DNA from: Rubrobacter marinus
GTDB lineage: Bacteria > Actinomycetota > Rubrobacteria > Rubrobacterales > Rubrobacteraceae
Length of the DNA stretch: 64,000 nt
Assembly: GCF_011492965.1 (NCBI RefSeq)
Contig: NZ_CP045121.1
Span: 3,968,001-4,032,000 of the forward strand
Reading direction: 5' to 3'
Part shown: in pieces, positions 8,656 through 18,356 of the stretch
How the letters are laid out: the number at the start of each line of letters is the position of its first letter
Numbering within the stretch: position 1 is the stretch's first letter
Translations under genes and position numbers: made by a program
Notes under the pieces: generated by a model
Database searches by the model: none
What the model saw: the letters and a program-made list of their open reading frames with translations, nothing else
Told to the model about the DNA's origin: nothing

Positions 8656-10230
8656 GTGGCCGATACAGTGAGGCCGGGCGGTACGTACCGGACCCTGGAC
8701 GAGCAGAGGGAGGTCCTGAGCCCGGCCGAGGAGCGGTTCGAGCGGGCACGCCAGACGCTGGGGCTATTCATAGGACCGCTGGTGTTTCTCACCATGTACT
8801 TCGCTCCCCTGCCCCTGGAGCCCGCGCAGCAGACCCTCGCCGCCATCCTGGCCTTCACCATCGTCTACTGGCTCTCCGAGGCCGTGCCCATCCCGGTGAC
8901 CGCCATCCTCGCCCTGGCGATGTGCGTCGTCTTCGGGGTCGCCTCCAGCGACGACGTCTACGGGTCGTTCTCTTCGGATACGATCTTTCTGTTTATCGGG
9001 GCGTTCATCATCGCCCAGGCCATGATGACCCACGGGCTAGATAGGCGGTTCGCCTTCCGCGTGCTCTCGCTGCCGGGCGTGGCGAAGTCTACCTACGGCG
9101 TGATCATCGCCTTCGGCGCGATCGCGGCGCTGATCAGCGCGTTCATCTCGAACACCGCGACGGCCGCCATGCTCCTGCCGATAGGCCTGGGGATGATGGG
9201 CGCTTTGGGCGGCCTCGTCAGCGAGCAGGCCGAGGGCTCCGAGGGGGCCGACCCGAGCCGCCTGCGCTTCGGCACGGCGCTGATGCTCATGATCTCCTAC
9301 GGCGCGGGGGTCGGCGGCCTCCTGACGCCCATCGGCACCCCGCCGAACCTCATCGGCATCGAGTTTATCGAGCAGGAGACCGACGCCACCATCACGTTCT
9401 TCGGCTGGGTCGCGACCGCCGCCCCGATCTGCCTGATCATGTTCGCGGCGCTGTGCGTCATCCTGATCCTGCTGAACCGCCCCGAGGTCCGCCGCATCTC
9501 CGGCGCGGAGAGCTACATCAACGAGCAGCGCGGCGAGCTCGGCGGGCTCTCGCGCGGGGAGCGCAACACCCTCATCGTCTTCGGCGTGGCCGTCTCGCTC
9601 TGGGTCCTCCCCGGCGTCCTCGCGCTCGTGCTCGGCCAGGATTCGGCCGTCTACGGCGCCGTCACCGACCGCCTCGACGAGGGGACGGTGGCGATCATCG
9701 CCGCCGCCCTCCTCTTCATCCTCCCCGTAAGCTGGCGCGACCGACGCTTCACCATGAACTGGAACCAGGCGGTGCGCATAGACTGGGGCACGGTGATCCT
9801 CTTCGGCTGCGGCATCGCGCTCGGCACGCTGCTCTCCTCGACCGGGCTCGCCGACGTGATCGGCAACGGCATCGCCAACACCCTGGGCGTTACGAGCCTG
9901 CTCGCGGTCGCCGGGGTCTCCGCGCTCATCGCCATCCTGATCTCCGAGACCACCTCCAACACGGCGTCGGCGACGATCGTCGTGCCGATCGTCATCCCCA
10001 TCGCCGCCGCCGCGGGGCTCGACCCGGTCATCCCGGCGCTCGCCGCGGTCTTCGGCGCCTCCTTCGGCTTCATGATGCCCGTCTCCACGCCGCAGAACGC
10101 CGTCGTCTACGGCTCCGGCATGATCCCGATCACCAAGATGGTCCGCTCCGGGATCGTCTTCGATATCATAGGGATCTTGCTTATCGTTGCGCTTATCCCG
10201 ATCATGGCCCGCGTCACCGGCCTCGCGTAA
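8656..10230 (+). CDS. DASS/SLC13-family sodium:dicarboxylate or sulfate symporter
   Basis: 524-residue inner-membrane transporter with about 12 hydrophobic segments. Two helix-hairpin motifs typical of the family are visible: SNTATAAMLLPIGLG near residue 170 and SETTSNTASATIVVPI near residue 435, each with the SNT/SET-x-T sodium and carboxylate binding pattern, plus TPIGTPPNLIG. GTG start at 8656 with GGAGGA upstream. Substrate (sulfate, succinate, malate) cannot be told. It stands alone with a likely promoter upstream (GGTATGCT near 8611). Confidence 0.88.
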   Translation: MADTVRPGGTYRTLDEQREVLSPAEERFERARQTLGLFIGPLVFLTMYFAPLPLEPAQQTLAAILAFTIVYWLSEAVPIPVTAILALAMCVVFGVASSDDVYGSFSSDTIFLFIGAFIIAQAMMTHGLDRRFAFRVLSLPGVAKSTYGVIIAFGAIAALISAFISNTATAAMLLPIGLGMMGALGGLVSEQAEGSEGADPSRLRFGTALMLMISYGAGVGGLLTPIGTPPNLIGIEFIEQETDATITFFGWVATAAPICLIMFAALCVILILLNRPEVRRISGAESYINEQRGELGGLSRGERNTLIVFGVAVSLWVLPGVLALVLGQDSAVYGAVTDRLDEGTVAIIAAALLFILPVSWRDRRFTMNWNQAVRIDWGTVILFGCGIALGTLLSSTGLADVIGNGIANTLGVTSLLAVAGVSALIAILISETTSNTASATIVVPIVIPIAAAAGLDPVIPALAAVFGASFGFMMPVSTPQNAVVYGSGMIPITKMVRSGIVFDIIGILLIVALIPIMARVTGLA

Positions 10231-10257
10231 GACGGGCACGACGGTAGAGCCGCCGCC

Positions 10258-11931
10258 GTGAGCCCCGGCCTGGTACTCGGCCCGCTCCTCCGCTACGCGG
10301 GGACGAGCGAGGCGACGGTCTGGGTCGAGACGGAGGGCGCCTGCGAGGTCGAGGTGCGGGTCGGCGACGGCGCCTCGCACCGCGCCCGCACCTTCCACGT
10401 CGAGGGCCACTACTACGCCCTCGTCCACGTCACCGGCCTCTCGCCCGGCGAGGTCTACCCCTACGAGGTCCTCCTCGACGGCGAACACCGCTGGCCCGAG
10501 CCCGGCTCGGCCTTTCCGCCCAGCACCATCCGCGCCCACGACCCCGAGACGCCCTTCGGGATCGTTTTCGGCTCCTGCCGCATCTCGCTGCCCAACGAGG
10601 CCCCGTACACCCTGACCAAGAAGCGGGACAAGCGTGGCCGTGGTGCGGACGCCCTGCACGCCCTGGCGCAAGAGATGCTCGACAAGCCGCAGGAGCGCTG
10701 GCCCGACGCCCTGCTCATGCTGGGGGACCAGATCTACGCCGACGAGGTCTCGCCGGGGACGCGCGGGTTTATCCGCTCCCGGCGCGGCACGAGCGGCGAG
10801 CCCGGCTACACCGTCGCGGACTTCCAGGAGTACACGCACCTCTACTGGGACGCGTGGAGCGAGCCGGTCCTCCGCTGGCTCCTCTCCACCGTCCCGGTCG
10901 CCACGATCTTCGACGACCACGACGTGCACGACGACTGGAACACCTCCTTGGCTTGGCTCGAGAAGATGCGCCGGAAGCCTTGGTGGCACGAGCGCATTAC
11001 CGGCGGGTTCATGTCCTACTGGATCTACCAGCACATCGGCAACCTCTCGCCGGACGAGCTGCGGGGCGACGAGCTCTTCGCGAGGGTACGCACATCCGAG
11101 GACGCCGGTCCGATCCTGCGCGAGTTCGCCCGCAAGACGGACCGGGAGCCCGAGGGGAGCCGCTGGAGCTACCACAGGGACTTCGGCAACACCCGCCTCC
11201 TCGTCGTGGACACCCGGGCGGGGAGGATGCTCGAAGAGGGCCGCAGATCGATACTGGACCCCGAGGAGTGGGCCTGGCTGGAAGAGAAGGCCACGGGCTC
11301 CTTCGACCACCTCCTCATCGGCACCTCCCTGCCGGTCCTCCTCCCCCCCGGCCTCCACCACGCCGAGTCCTGGAACGAGGCGGTTTGCGCCGGCGCCTGG
11401 GGCCGGGCCGCCGCACCGGTCGGCGAGGTGCTCCGACAAGCCATCGACCTCGAGCACTGGAGCGCCTTCCGCTCCTCCTTCGACGCCCTCGTGGGCCTGC
11501 TGAGGGAGGTCGGCTCCGGGGAGCGCGGGCGCCCGCCGGCCTCCATCGTCCTGCTCTCCGGCGACGTCCACCACGGCTACCTCGCCGAGGCCGAGCTCGA
11601 GGACGCTCCGAACCTCGCGAGCGCCGTTTACCAGGCGGTCTGCTCGCCCCTGCGCAACACTTTAGGCACCCCGGAGCGCCTCGCCATGCTCTTCGGCTGG
11701 TCGCGCGCCGGGGAGGCCATCTTCGAGGCCCTCGCCCGCGCCGCAGGGGTGGGCCGGTCGGGCATCCGGTGGCGCCTCACCCACGGGAGGCCCTGCTTCG
11801 ACAACCACGTCGGCGCCATCGAGATGCGGGGGCGCGAGGCGCGGCTCGAGATCCGCAAGACCGTCCCCGCGGGGACGGAGGATCCCCGAGAGGTGCACCT
11901 CAGCAGGGTACTCGACCGCCGCCTCGCGTAG
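10258..11931 (+). CDS. PhoD-like phosphatase family protein (cytoplasmic type)
   Basis: 557-residue metallophosphatase related to PhoD alkaline phosphatase but without a signal peptide, so probably cytoplasmic. The N-terminal fibronectin-like domain (about residues 1-90) is followed by a calcineurin-like core with FGSCRIS, LLMLGDQIYADEV, IFDDHDVHDDWN and LLSGDVHHGYLAEAE, giving the expected Asp/His/Asn metal ligands. GTG start at 10258, 27 bp after the DASS transporter, so the two may be co-transcribed. Substrate unknown; phosphodiesterase activity is inferred. Confidence 0.8.
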   Translation: MSPGLVLGPLLRYAGTSEATVWVETEGACEVEVRVGDGASHRARTFHVEGHYYALVHVTGLSPGEVYPYEVLLDGEHRWPEPGSAFPPSTIRAHDPETPFGIVFGSCRISLPNEAPYTLTKKRDKRGRGADALHALAQEMLDKPQERWPDALLMLGDQIYADEVSPGTRGFIRSRRGTSGEPGYTVADFQEYTHLYWDAWSEPVLRWLLSTVPVATIFDDHDVHDDWNTSLAWLEKMRRKPWWHERITGGFMSYWIYQHIGNLSPDELRGDELFARVRTSEDAGPILREFARKTDREPEGSRWSYHRDFGNTRLLVVDTRAGRMLEEGRRSILDPEEWAWLEEKATGSFDHLLIGTSLPVLLPPGLHHAESWNEAVCAGAWGRAAAPVGEVLRQAIDLEHWSAFRSSFDALVGLLREVGSGERGRPPASIVLLSGDVHHGYLAEAELEDAPNLASAVYQAVCSPLRNTLGTPERLAMLFGWSRAGEAIFEALARAAGVGRSGIRWRLTHGRPCFDNHVGAIEMRGREARLEIRKTVPAGTEDPREVHLSRVLDRRLA

Positions 11932-12043
11932 AGTACGCCGCACCTGGACGTAGCGACGCGGTTTCGCGCACCGGCGACACCGCGAGCAAGGCAAACGAGC
12001 CGGCCCCGGAAGCGGGGCCGCCCATAAGAGAAGGAGACCGACC

Positions 12044-12445
12044 GTGAGGGTAATACCGGCGATAGGCGCACAGTCGCAGCGTGGACCGGGCGAGTGGTTC
12101 ACCGGCACCGTCTGGCGGGACGCCTCGCCACCGGAAGGGTCCCCGGACGTCGCCGTCTCCCGCGTCCTCTTCGAGCCCGGCGCGCGCACCCGCTGGCACA
12201 CGCACCCGGAGGGGCAGATCCTCCACGTCATCACCGGCACCGGACGCGCCCAGAAGGAGGGTGGCGAGATCGTCGAGATAGGGCCCGGCGACGTCGTCTA
12301 CTTCGCCCCCGGCGAGCGGCACTGGCACGGAGCCGCCCCCGACAACCCCATGCTGCACCTGGCGATCAACCCCGCCGCAACCTCGGACGGCGGCACCGGC
12401 TGGCAGGAACCGGTCACCGACGAGGAGTACGGGGCAGAGGGGTAG
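12044..12445 (+). CDS. Cupin-domain protein
   Basis: 133-residue single beta-barrel cupin. Motif 1 is present as RTRWHTHPEGQILHVITGTG and motif 2 as PGDVVYFAPGERHWHG, giving the usual His/Glu metal set. GTG start at 12044 preceded by AAGGAG. Similar to QdoI-like or (R)-mandelonitrile-lyase-like small cupins; the reaction is not predictable. Read alone after the PhoD-like gene. Confidence 0.8.
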   Translation: MRVIPAIGAQSQRGPGEWFTGTVWRDASPPEGSPDVAVSRVLFEPGARTRWHTHPEGQILHVITGTGRAQKEGGEIVEIGPGDVVYFAPGERHWHGAAPDNPMLHLAINPAATSDGGTGWQEPVTDEEYGAEG

Positions 12446-12718
12446 CCGAACGGACGCACGAACCGAGCGCAGGCAAGGACCGGACGTAAGGTAGACGGAG
12501 CAGCGACGGCCCCGCTCGCCCCGTCCGTTCCCGGTGCCACACCGAACGTCGGTCGAGGTGAGCGTCTCGGATGCGCGTTTCGAGCCGGGGCAGCTTCTTG
12601 CCGACCGAAGGATCTCGGTGCTCCGGCTCAGGCCGCGGGCGTACGCCTCGGTGAGGGGCTCGCGGCAAAGGGAGGGGGGCCGGGCTCCTGCCCGACCCCG
12701 GACTACTACCTAAGAATC

Positions 12719-13771
12719 CTAGATCTTGTCCCCGGGTTGTGGGGCGTTCTCGCCGCGGGTGAAGCTGAAGTACGCCTGCGGGTCGTCGGCGCTCTTGCGG
12801 CCGGCGAGGACGACGGCGAAGCGGAACGCGAGGCCGCCGAGCAGGACGAGGACCGAGGTCAGCATGCTCTTGTTGCGGGTCTCCTTGCCCGAGAGCAGCG
12901 CCAGCGGGGCCGCGATGCCGCCGATAAGGGTGCCGCCGACGAAGAGCGCCCCGATCTTCCCGGTGACGAGCGGCTTGCCCCAGCGGCTCATGCGCGCCAG
13001 GGAGGCCGCGATGAGCCCCGACTCCACGAGCAGCATTACCTTCTCCGCCCGCTGGAGCGTGTGGTGCGTGTCCTTGCGGCCGGTGCGGAGCAGGTTCAGG
13101 ACGAGCGAGATAAACGAGAGCCCGGTCGAGACGCCGGAGGCGAGAAACGTCGGCCCCATGAGCATCCAGTTGCGCGCCCAGATCGGGACGGAGGTCGCGC
13201 TGAGGAGCGTCCCCGTGTTCGACCCTATAAAGAGCGCGAGCGGGAGCGCCAGCACCTGGAGCACGCGATGGGGAACGAGCCTGGCGACGAGCCTCGCGAT
13301 CCCCCCGCGGCCCAGGAGCCCGTCCTCGGCGGCCTGCTTCAGCATGAGGATGCCGCTGACGTTGCCGTAGGCGACGAGCGACCAGCTCTGGTTGGACATC
13401 GGCGAGCGCAGCTTCCAGATGCGCATCATGTTCAGGAAGCGCTCCGGGCGGCCGAGGTCCCAGATCAGGAGTACCGGGCTCAGGATCATGGAGACGACCG
13501 CGAAGTAGCGGCCGAGCCTCGTCACCGCCGGGTCCTCCTTGCCGACGAGCTTGCTCACGGCCGTGAAGAGCGCGACGCCGGCCGTGATGCCGCCGAGCCA
13601 GAAGTACACCGGGATCTGCCACGTCCAGTGGGCCCGCTTGATCGGCGGTATCCCGTAGTAGCCCTTCTTCTCGTCCTGCTTGGGGTCGGTCTTGGGGTGG
13701 TGGGAGGTCTGGACCTTCCCGTTCTGTTCCCCCCTCCCCGCCGCCAGGGCCTCGCTGGAGATGTCGCTCAT
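12719..13771 (-). CDS. Formate dehydrogenase membrane subunit, NrfD family
   Basis: 350-residue integral membrane protein of the NrfD/PsrC polysulfide-reductase type with about eight to nine helices. Family features are the YFWLGGITAGVALFTAVSKL segment after a hydrophilic N-terminus and LIWDLGRPERFLNMMRIWKL. It should anchor the dehydrogenase and pass electrons to quinone. Start at 13771, 10 bp after the iron-sulfur subunit; last gene of the operon. Confidence 0.88.
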   Translation of the reverse strand: MSDISSEALAAGRGEQNGKVQTSHHPKTDPKQDEKKGYYGIPPIKRAHWTWQIPVYFWLGGITAGVALFTAVSKLVGKEDPAVTRLGRYFAVVSMILSPVLLIWDLGRPERFLNMMRIWKLRSPMSNQSWSLVAYGNVSGILMLKQAAEDGLLGRGGIARLVARLVPHRVLQVLALPLALFIGSNTGTLLSATSVPIWARNWMLMGPTFLASGVSTGLSFISLVLNLLRTGRKDTHHTLQRAEKVMLLVESGLIAASLARMSRWGKPLVTGKIGALFVGGTLIGGIAAPLALLSGKETRNKSMLTSVLVLLGGLAFRFAVVLAGRKSADDPQAYFSFTRGENAPQPGDKI

Positions 13772-13781
13772 ATGCCCCCCT

Positions 13782-14621
13782 CTAGTCCCTGAACGCCAGC
13801 GCGACGACGGCGGTGAGGGCGGCGGCGGCGATGGAGCTCGCCACGAACGCGCCCTTTACCTTTACCTGCGGCATGAACGGGTGGCGCGGCAGGTTGTAGG
13901 TCTCCGGGTCGTCCATGAGGATGAACTTGGAGTGGTTGCCGCCGATGCCGCCGGTGCCGCCGACCTCGGGCGTGCCGTAGACGAAGGCGTTGTCGTAGCC
14001 CTTGGCGTGCAGGGTAGCGACGCGCTCGGCCGCGATCACCTTCAGGTCCTCGACGTCCCCGAACATGATCGAGTTCGTCGGACACGCCTTGGCGCAGGCG
14101 GGCTCCAGGCCGTCGCGCTGGCGGTCGTAGCAGAGCGTGCATTTGAAGGCGCGCCCGTCGTTCGGCACCTGGGTGATGACGCCGTAGGGGCAGGCCGGGA
14201 CGCAGTAGCCGCAGCCGTTGCAGACGTCCGGCTGGATGTACACGTTATCGAACTCGTTGCGGATGATCGCGCCGGTCGGGCACGCCTGCTGGCAGGGGGC
14301 CTCGACGCAGTGCTTGCAGACGTCGCTCATGAAGTTCCAGCGCCCGAGCCCGTCGAGCTCGGCGTTGCCGGGGAGCGTCTCGGTGACGTCCTCGGCGAGC
14401 GCTATGAGGTCGACGTCGCCGGAGAGGCGGCGCTGCTTTTTGGGGTTCTCGATGAACGCCACGTGCCGCCAGGTGGTGCCGGAGAGGTGGCCCGTGTTGT
14501 CGTAGGAGGCTCCGGTGAGGTTGTAGCCGTCGGCCGGGAGCTGGTTCCACTGCTTGCAGGCAACCTCGCAGGCCTTACAGCCTATGCAGACCGTGGTGTC
14601 GGTCAGGAATCCTGTCGCCAC
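13782..14621 (-). CDS. Formate dehydrogenase beta (4Fe-4S ferredoxin-like) subunit
   Basis: 279 residues with four Cys clusters of FdnH/HybA type: CIGCKACEVACKQWN near residue 12, CKHCVEAPCQQACPTGAI near 100, CNGCGYCVPACPYGVI near 132, and CTLCYDRQ...CAKACPTNSI, enough for four [4Fe-4S] clusters. A hydrophobic helix close to the C-terminus (SSIAAAALTAVVALAF) should attach it to the membrane. GTG start at 14621, just after the small gene at 14625-14909. Confidence 0.92.
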   Translation of the reverse strand: MATGFLTDTTVCIGCKACEVACKQWNQLPADGYNLTGASYDNTGHLSGTTWRHVAFIENPKKQRRLSGDVDLIALAEDVTETLPGNAELDGLGRWNFMSDVCKHCVEAPCQQACPTGAIIRNEFDNVYIQPDVCNGCGYCVPACPYGVITQVPNDGRAFKCTLCYDRQRDGLEPACAKACPTNSIMFGDVEDLKVIAAERVATLHAKGYDNAFVYGTPEVGGTGGIGGNHSKFILMDDPETYNLPRHPFMPQVKVKGAFVASSIAAAALTAVVALAFRD

Positions 14622-14624
14622 TCG

Positions 14625-14909
14625 TTACTTCCCTTCTAGGACTTTGCGCCGGATCTCCTCGACCGGGGCCGCGGGATCGTGGCTTATGCGGTACATCCTG
14701 TGGCCGAGGGCGACGTGCTGCGGGCTGTACAGCCGCTCGATCATGCGGACCCCGGAGTTCCAATAAACCCCGGGTTCCAGCATGACGGCGGTCCGTATCG
14801 GCTTGAGGTTCTTCCTGACCGCCTTCGGGTGCTCGGAGAGCCAGACCGCGAGCTTCATCAGCTCGTGGTTCATGGCCTCGCGGCTGCGCCTCTCCTCGAT
14901 CGTCGCCAC
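14625..14909 (-). CDS. Small protein encoded inside the formate dehydrogenase operon
   Basis: 94-residue soluble basic protein with no cysteine, signal peptide or membrane helix; no family recognised. The GTG start at 14909 overlaps the TAG of the catalytic subunit gene, and its own stop is 3 bp before the beta subunit, so it is translationally tied to both. The long open frame upstream of 14909 is antisense-like shadow. Position suggests a structural or assembly role in the complex, but nothing in the sequence proves this. Confidence 0.75.
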   Translation of the reverse strand: MATIEERRSREAMNHELMKLAVWLSEHPKAVRKNLKPIRTAVMLEPGVYWNSGVRMIERLYSPQHVALGHRMYRISHDPAAPVEEIRRKVLEGK

Positions 14910-17900
14910 TACAGGTGCCCCTTCTCCATGTTGCAGGTGAAGGCCTTGGCCTCGTGGATGGAGACGTTCGCCTCCAGGCTGACCGGCATCAGGTCGTTGA
15001 CGAACCCGCCCGTGACCAGCCCGTTCGGGCCGAAGTGGTACGGGAGGCCGATCGTGTGCAGCTTCTGCCCGTCGAAGTCGTAGACCGGGATGCGGTCGGT
15101 GACGAGCGCCCTGGTGTGCAGCTTGCCGCGGCTCGTGATGACCGTGATGTCGTCGAGGTTCTCGATGCCCTTCTCGGCGGCGAGCTCCGTGGAGATCTCC
15201 GCGAACGACTCGGGCTGGAGCTCGCCGAGCCACGGGATCCAGCGGCTCATCGCCCCGGTGGTGTGGTGCTCGGTGAGCCTGTACGTCGTGATCGAGTACG
15301 GGTACCTCGGGTCCATGGGCTTGTTGTACGGGTTGTCCGGCCGGTCGTACTTTTTGACGCCGGGGTCGTACTGCTGCTTGTACATGAGGTTCTGCACCGG
15401 CGACTCGAGCGGCTCGTAGTGGACCGGGAGCGGGCCGTCCTTGAGGCCGCCGGGCGCGAAGAGCCAGCCCTTGCCGTCGGCGTTGACGATGAACGGCGAG
15501 TTTCCGGAGATCGCGGCCTGCCCGACCGCGCTGGGGTCGGCGCGGTAATCCGGGTTCTTTGCGGGCTCGAAGTCGGGGACGTCGATCCCGTTCCACTTCT
15601 CTTCTTCCTCGTTCCACCACACGAGCTTCTTGCGCTCGCTCCAGGGCTTCCCGCTCGGGTCGGCCGAAGCGCGGTTGTAGAGGATGCGCCGGTTGAGCGG
15701 CCACGCCCAGCCCCAGTTGGCGTGCGGGGCCTCACCGAACTCGCGGTTCTTCGCCTGGTTCTCGCCGTCCTTGTAGATGCCGCAGTAGATCCAGGCCCCG
15801 CAGGCGGTCGTCCCGTCTTCCTTGAGCTGGACGAAGGAGTTGATCGGCTTCTTGTCGGCGACGGTGTAGCCGTTGATCTCCCGGAGGACGTTGTCGATGA
15901 TCGGCTCCTGCCGGTCGCCCTCGTGCCCGTAATCCCACGTCATCGCCTGGATAAGCTCGTCGCGCGGGTCGGTGGAGTCCTTGTAGAGCTCCTTGATCCT
16001 GCGCCCCAGGTGGTACACGAACCACGCGTCGCTACGCGCGTCGTCCGGCGGATCGACGGACTTGTCGTGCCACTGGACCATGCGCTGGGTCTGGGTAAAG
16101 GTCCCGTCCTTCTCGGCGACGAGCGCCGCCGGCATAAAGAAGACCTCGACCCCGACGGTCTTTGGATCCACGCCGTCGAGCTTCCACACCCCGCTCGTCT
16201 CGATGTCGAACGCGTCGAGGACGACGAGGTAGTCGAGGTTCCGCAGTCCGTCGCGCGCCAGGCGCGCGTGCGGGCCGCCGACGGCGAAGTTCTGCCCGAA
16301 GACGAACGCGCCCTCGACGCCCTGCCCCTCCTCCTTGTCCTTCATCGCCATGATGGTCGGGTAGTAGGAGTGGTCGCCGTTGATGCGCACGAACTTGTCG
16401 AAGAGGAAGTCGTTCTCCGGGGTCGCCGCGTCCCCGTACCACGCCTTCATGATGCTCGTGGCGTACTTGGGGAAGTTGCTCCACCAGCCCGTGTGGGCGG
16501 TCTCGGTCTCCAGGTACTCCTTCCAGGTGTTGTGCGTCTTGTTCGCGTCGGGGATGGCGACGTAGCCCGGGAGGATGTTGTAGAGCGTCGCGATGTCCGT
16601 CGAGCCCTGGATGGTCGCGTGGCCGCGCAGCGCCATGATCCCGCCGCCCGGACGCCCCATGTTCCCCAGCAGAAGCTGGAGGATCGCCGAGGTCCGGATA
16701 AGCTGGGCGCCCTTGGAGTGCTGGGTCCAGCCGACGGAGTAGCAGATCGAGGTGGTCCGGTCGGGGTTGGAGTTCTCGCAGATCGTCTTGGCGACCTCGA
16801 GGAACGACTCCTTCGGCGTGCCGCAGACCTTCTCGACCATCTCCGGGGTGTAGCGGGAGAAGTGGCGCTTGAGGACCTGGAAGACCGAGCGCGGGTGCTG
16901 CAACGTCGGGTCGGTCGGGAACTCGCCGGCCCCGTCGTACTGGCCGACCCGGTTGGAGTACGCCTCGCCGGTGATCGCACCCTGCGAGCCGCCGACGGCC
17001 GGGGAGATCGGCATCCCCTCGTAGCGCCACTTGTTGAAGTCGTAGGTGCGCTTCTGCTCGTCCCAGCCGACGAAGATGCCCGTGTCGTCCATGTCCTCGT
17101 AGTCCTCGGAGAGGAGCGTCGGGGCGTTGGTGTAGTTGACGACGTACTCCTTGAAGTACGCCTCGTTCTGGATGACGTAGTTGACGAGCCCGCCGAGGAA
17201 CGCGATGTCCGTCCCCGGACGGATCGGCGCGTAGATGTCGCAGAGCGCCGAAGTACGCGTGAAGCGCGGGTCGACGTGGATGAGCTTCGCGCCCTTGCGC
17301 TTGGCGATCATCGGGTGACGGAAGCCCACGGGGTGGGCCTCCGCCATGTTGGAGCCTTCTATGAGGATGCAGTCGGAGTTCTGCAGGTCCATGAGGGAGG
17401 AGGTTGCGCCGCCCCTACCGTACGTGATGCCCAGACCGGACACCGTGGAGGAGTGTCATATGCGCGCCTGGTTCGTGACCCTCACCATGCCCATCGTGTG
17501 GAAGAGCTTGGTGATGAGGTAGTTCTCCTCGTTGTCGATGGCCGCACCGCCGATGGAGGCGACGGCCTTGCAGTGGTTGAGGGGATTACCGTCTTCCTGC
17601 TTCTCCTGCCAGTTGTTGTCGCGGGAGTTCTTGAGACGCTCGGCGATCATGTCCATCGCCGTCTCGAGGTCGAGATCCTCCCACTCCTCGGAGTAGGGCC
17701 TGCGATATTTTACGGTCGTCCAGCGGTGCGGCGAGACGTGCATCCCGTACGTCGCCGAGCCCTTCGGGCAGAGCGTGCCCGCGTTGATCGGGCTCTCCGG
17801 GTTCCCTTCGATGTCGAGGATACGTCCGTCCCGGTGGTACACCAGGGTCGAGCAGCCCACCGCGCAGTACGGACAGACGCTCGTAGTCTTTTGGACACCC

Positions 17901-18085
17901 GGGTCGTGGATGCGTGCCCGGAGGTTCCGGGTCGATTCGCTGACCGGATGCTTCACCTTCACGCCGACGTGGTTTTTCAGCTTCGACCACAAGCCGTCCG
18001 TGTCCGTCAACCTAAGGAACACGCCTCGCTCCTCTCTTCCTTCGTATATTGGGTGCTGCTTCTCCCCAGGGGCCATTGTAACCAC
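14909..18085 (-). CDS. fdhA: Formate dehydrogenase catalytic subunit, selenocysteine-containing
   Basis: Molybdopterin (bis-MGD) oxidoreductase of the FdnG type oxidising formate to CO2; 1058 residues when the in-frame TGA at 17456-17458 is read as Sec210. The flanks NQARI-U-HSSTVSGLG match the family active site (Sec followed by His). The N-terminal [4Fe-4S] site is CPYCAVGC with the fourth Cys in AGTLCPKG. Downstream are EGSNMAEAHPVGFRHPM, VGWTQHSKGAQLIR, MGRPGGGIMALRGHATIQGS and the C-terminal MGD-binding domain. No twin-arginine signal is visible at the N-terminus. GTG start at 18085 (ATG at 18076 is an alternative). First gene of a four-gene operon. Confidence 0.93.
17415..17458 (-). promoter_or_regulatory. 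Selenocysteine UGA codon with SECIS-like hairpin
   Basis: On the minus strand the UGA is at 17458-17456. Eighteen nucleotides later comes the apical loop GGUCU (17437-17433), closed by GUCC (17441-17438) and GGGC (17432-17429). The same spacing and loop sequence occur, as I recall them, in the E. coli fdhF SECIS element bound by SelB. No selA, selB or selC was found in this window. Confidence 0.8.
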
Positions 18086-18356
18086 TACTTACCCCGCACG
18101 AAACCATTGCGCGTTCACAAAGCCGTGCGCTATCTCTTTAAGAATCTTGAAGGCGGCACCGGCGCTGTTGTGCCGGGTTCGAGGCTTTGCTACGGTGCGA
18201 GCGGAGGAGCTGTGGTGAGCATAGGGAAGGGAGGTCCGCAGGGAACAGTCGTCGGCTGCGTCGCGCACCGCCGTTTTCTGGCGGGGGTCTCGAGGCGCCG
18301 GCGTCGCGAACGGACGATTCAGCAAGCCGATATCCAAGCAATCTCAGGAGGAATGC
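18086..18356 (+). promoter_or_regulatory. Divergent control region between formate and formaldehyde dehydrogenase genes
   Basis: The 271 bp between two divergent C1-oxidation genes must hold both promoters. It is less GC-rich than its surroundings near 18090-18150. A ribosome site (AGGAGGAA) precedes the ATG at 18357. No clear operator was identified. Confidence 0.4.

Noticed and set aside
9037-11574. An 845-residue minus-strand open frame
   Set aside because: Antisense shadow of the DASS transporter and PhoD-like genes; no domain or ribosome site.
17456-17458. Nonsense mutation splitting formate dehydrogenase into two genes
   Set aside because: The TGA is at the known active-site Sec position, followed by a SECIS-like hairpin, and both parts are in the same frame with no other lesion.
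18089-18337. An 82-residue minus-strand frame in the divergent promoter
   Set aside because: No ribosome site or family, and it would fill the only space available for two promoters.
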